Assembly (NCBI GenBank): GCA_030149995.1
Contig: JASLGV010000347.1
Span: 1 to 5,980 of the forward strand
Source of the DNA: Pedobacter sp.
Lineage (GTDB): Bacteria; Bacteroidota; Bacteroidia; Sphingobacteriales; Sphingobacteriaceae
Reading direction: 5' to 3'
DNA: 5,980 bases
The position numbers and the translations under genes were made by a program. Below the pieces are notes generated by a model. The model was not told where the DNA came from. It saw only the letters and a program-made list of their open reading frames with translations, and did not search any database. This document shows, piece after piece, positions 5,223 through 5,980 of the stretch. Numbering within the stretch: the first letter of the stretch is position 1; every line of letters starts with the position of its first letter.

Positions 5223-5980
5223 TTATATAACATTGAGTTTATAGCGGATCATGGAATCAAACATCAGCCCTATTTTATGATGATTGGGAATGCGTATCCT
5301 TTCGCTCATCACCTTTTCTGCACTCAGTCCCTTAATTTTATTAAACAGCTTACGATAATAAACATAAGAAAGGTATACCCCGTTTCTACAGGTTGAAGGC
5401 AGCTTTTTAATTCCAATCAAAGCCACTTCAAATTCAGCTTCAATTTCTTGTTCAATGCGCTGTTTTTCGTTGTCGCAAAAGGTTTTTAAATTGATATTGG
5501 GGAAGTAATTACGCTTCAGGTTATGCAAATCGGCTTTTATATCCCGTAAAAAGTTAACCTTCTGAAAAGCAGATCCCAGTTTCATCGCAAAAGGCCTCAG
5601 TTCGTTATATTGTTCTTCATCGCCCTGCGTAAATACTTTTAAACACATGAGTCCCACCACCTCTGCTGATCCTAAAATATAGGTATCATATAATTCCTGG
5701 GTGTATTGCTGGTCGGATAAGTCCATTTCCATGCTGTTTAAAAAAAGTGTTACCAGCTTCAGATCGATCTGGTATTGGTTTACCACCTGCTGGAAGGAAT
5801 TAAGGACTGGATTTAAGCTGATTTTCTGTTCAATGCTTTCAAAACAATCCTGTTTAAATTTTTCGAGTAAATATCTTTTGTCGTAAGCATGAAAGCTATC
5901 AACAATTTCGTCGGCAAGCCTTACAAATCCATAAATGGCATAGATGGATTGCCTGAGGGTACGGTCTAAAAAGTAAATCC
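5223..5980 (-). CDS. crtB: Phytoene/squalene synthase family protein, probably phytoene synthase (5' end outside window)
   Basis: Head-to-head prenyl synthase, expected to join two geranylgeranyl diphosphates into phytoene, the first committed carotenoid step. The frame is open to the right edge, giving 251 visible residues; comparison with the usual length of about 280 implies that only some 25-30 N-terminal residues are missing. The first aspartate-rich motif is DEIVD (visible residues 23-27, bases 5898-5912). The second is in NFLRDIKAD (142-150), with Asp146 and Asp150, followed by KRNYFP, as in CrtB. The GSAEVVGLM (103-111) and GSAFQKVNFLRD (135-146) segments fit the family's helices around the active site. 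The GTG at 5784-5786 is an internal valine, not the start. Adjacency to idi favours phytoene over squalene synthesis; the desaturase gene crtI may lie just upstream outside the window, as in related genomes. Confidence 0.92.
   Translation of the reverse strand, partial: IYFLDRTLRQSIYAIYGFVRLADEIVDSFHAYDKRYLLEKFKQDCFESIEQKISLNPVLNSFQQVVNQYQIDLKLVTLFLNSMEMDLSDQQYTQELYDTYILGSAEVVGLMCLKVFTQGDEEQYNELRPFAMKLGSAFQKVNFLRDIKADLHNLKRNYFPNINLKTFCDNEKQRIEQEIEAEFEVALIGIKKLPSTCRNGVYLSYVYYRKLFNKIKGLSAEKVMSERIRIPNHHKIGLMFDSMIRYKLNVI

Noticed and set aside
5223..5786. A 187-residue truncated phytoene synthase starting at GTG 5786
   Set aside because: The frame continues to base 5980 and contains the first aspartate-rich motif DEIVD, so the GTG is internal and the gene is not truncated.

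Overview
The window looks like chromosomal DNA from a pigmented member of the Bacteroidota, most likely a Sphingobacteriaceae-type genus such as Pedobacter or Mucilaginibacter. This rests on protein style, on A/T-rich gene starts without clear Shine-Dalgarno sequences, on -7 boxes matching the Bacteroidetes TAnnTTTG consensus, and on a crtB-idi carotenoid gene pair. The genus is inferred and could not be tested. No insertion sequence, CRISPR array, tRNA or rRNA gene was seen.

Layout: (1) Bases 1-1086, plus strand, hold the C-terminal half of DNA topoisomerase III (topB), cut by the left edge. (2) Bases 1083-4169, minus strand, hold a compact three-gene unit read right to left: a HipA_2-family kinase-like protein, a DUF3037 protein overlapping its 3' end by 23 bp, and an SF1 (Upf1/IGHMBP2-like) helicase starting 14 bp later. 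The helicase and topB converge and their stop codons overlap. (3) Bases 4170-4255 hold the likely promoter and leader of that unit, with two overlapping, mutually exclusive inverted repeats next to the kinase start codon. (4) Bases 4256-4444, minus strand, encode a 62-residue protein of unknown function. (5) Bases 4445-4699 are non-coding and hold a 10-bp perfect inverted repeat, a TAnnTTTG box and a strong plus-strand terminator with no plus-strand ORF before it, so a short RNA gene is possible. (6) Bases 4700-5980, minus strand, hold idi (isopentenyl-diphosphate isomerase, type I) and most of crtB (phytoene synthase), cut by the right edge.

How they work together: CrtB condenses geranylgeranyl diphosphate into phytoene, and Idi balances the C5 precursors feeding that route, so the right end is an isoprenoid/carotenoid unit. 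TopB and the helicase both act on nucleic acids, but they are convergent and not co-transcribed. The kinase/DUF3037 pair is a recurring but, to my knowledge, functionally unassigned gene couple; its linkage here to an SF1 helicase is the most interesting gene-level association. The two most unusual non-coding signals are the competing hairpins before the kinase and the orphan terminator near 4663-4697.
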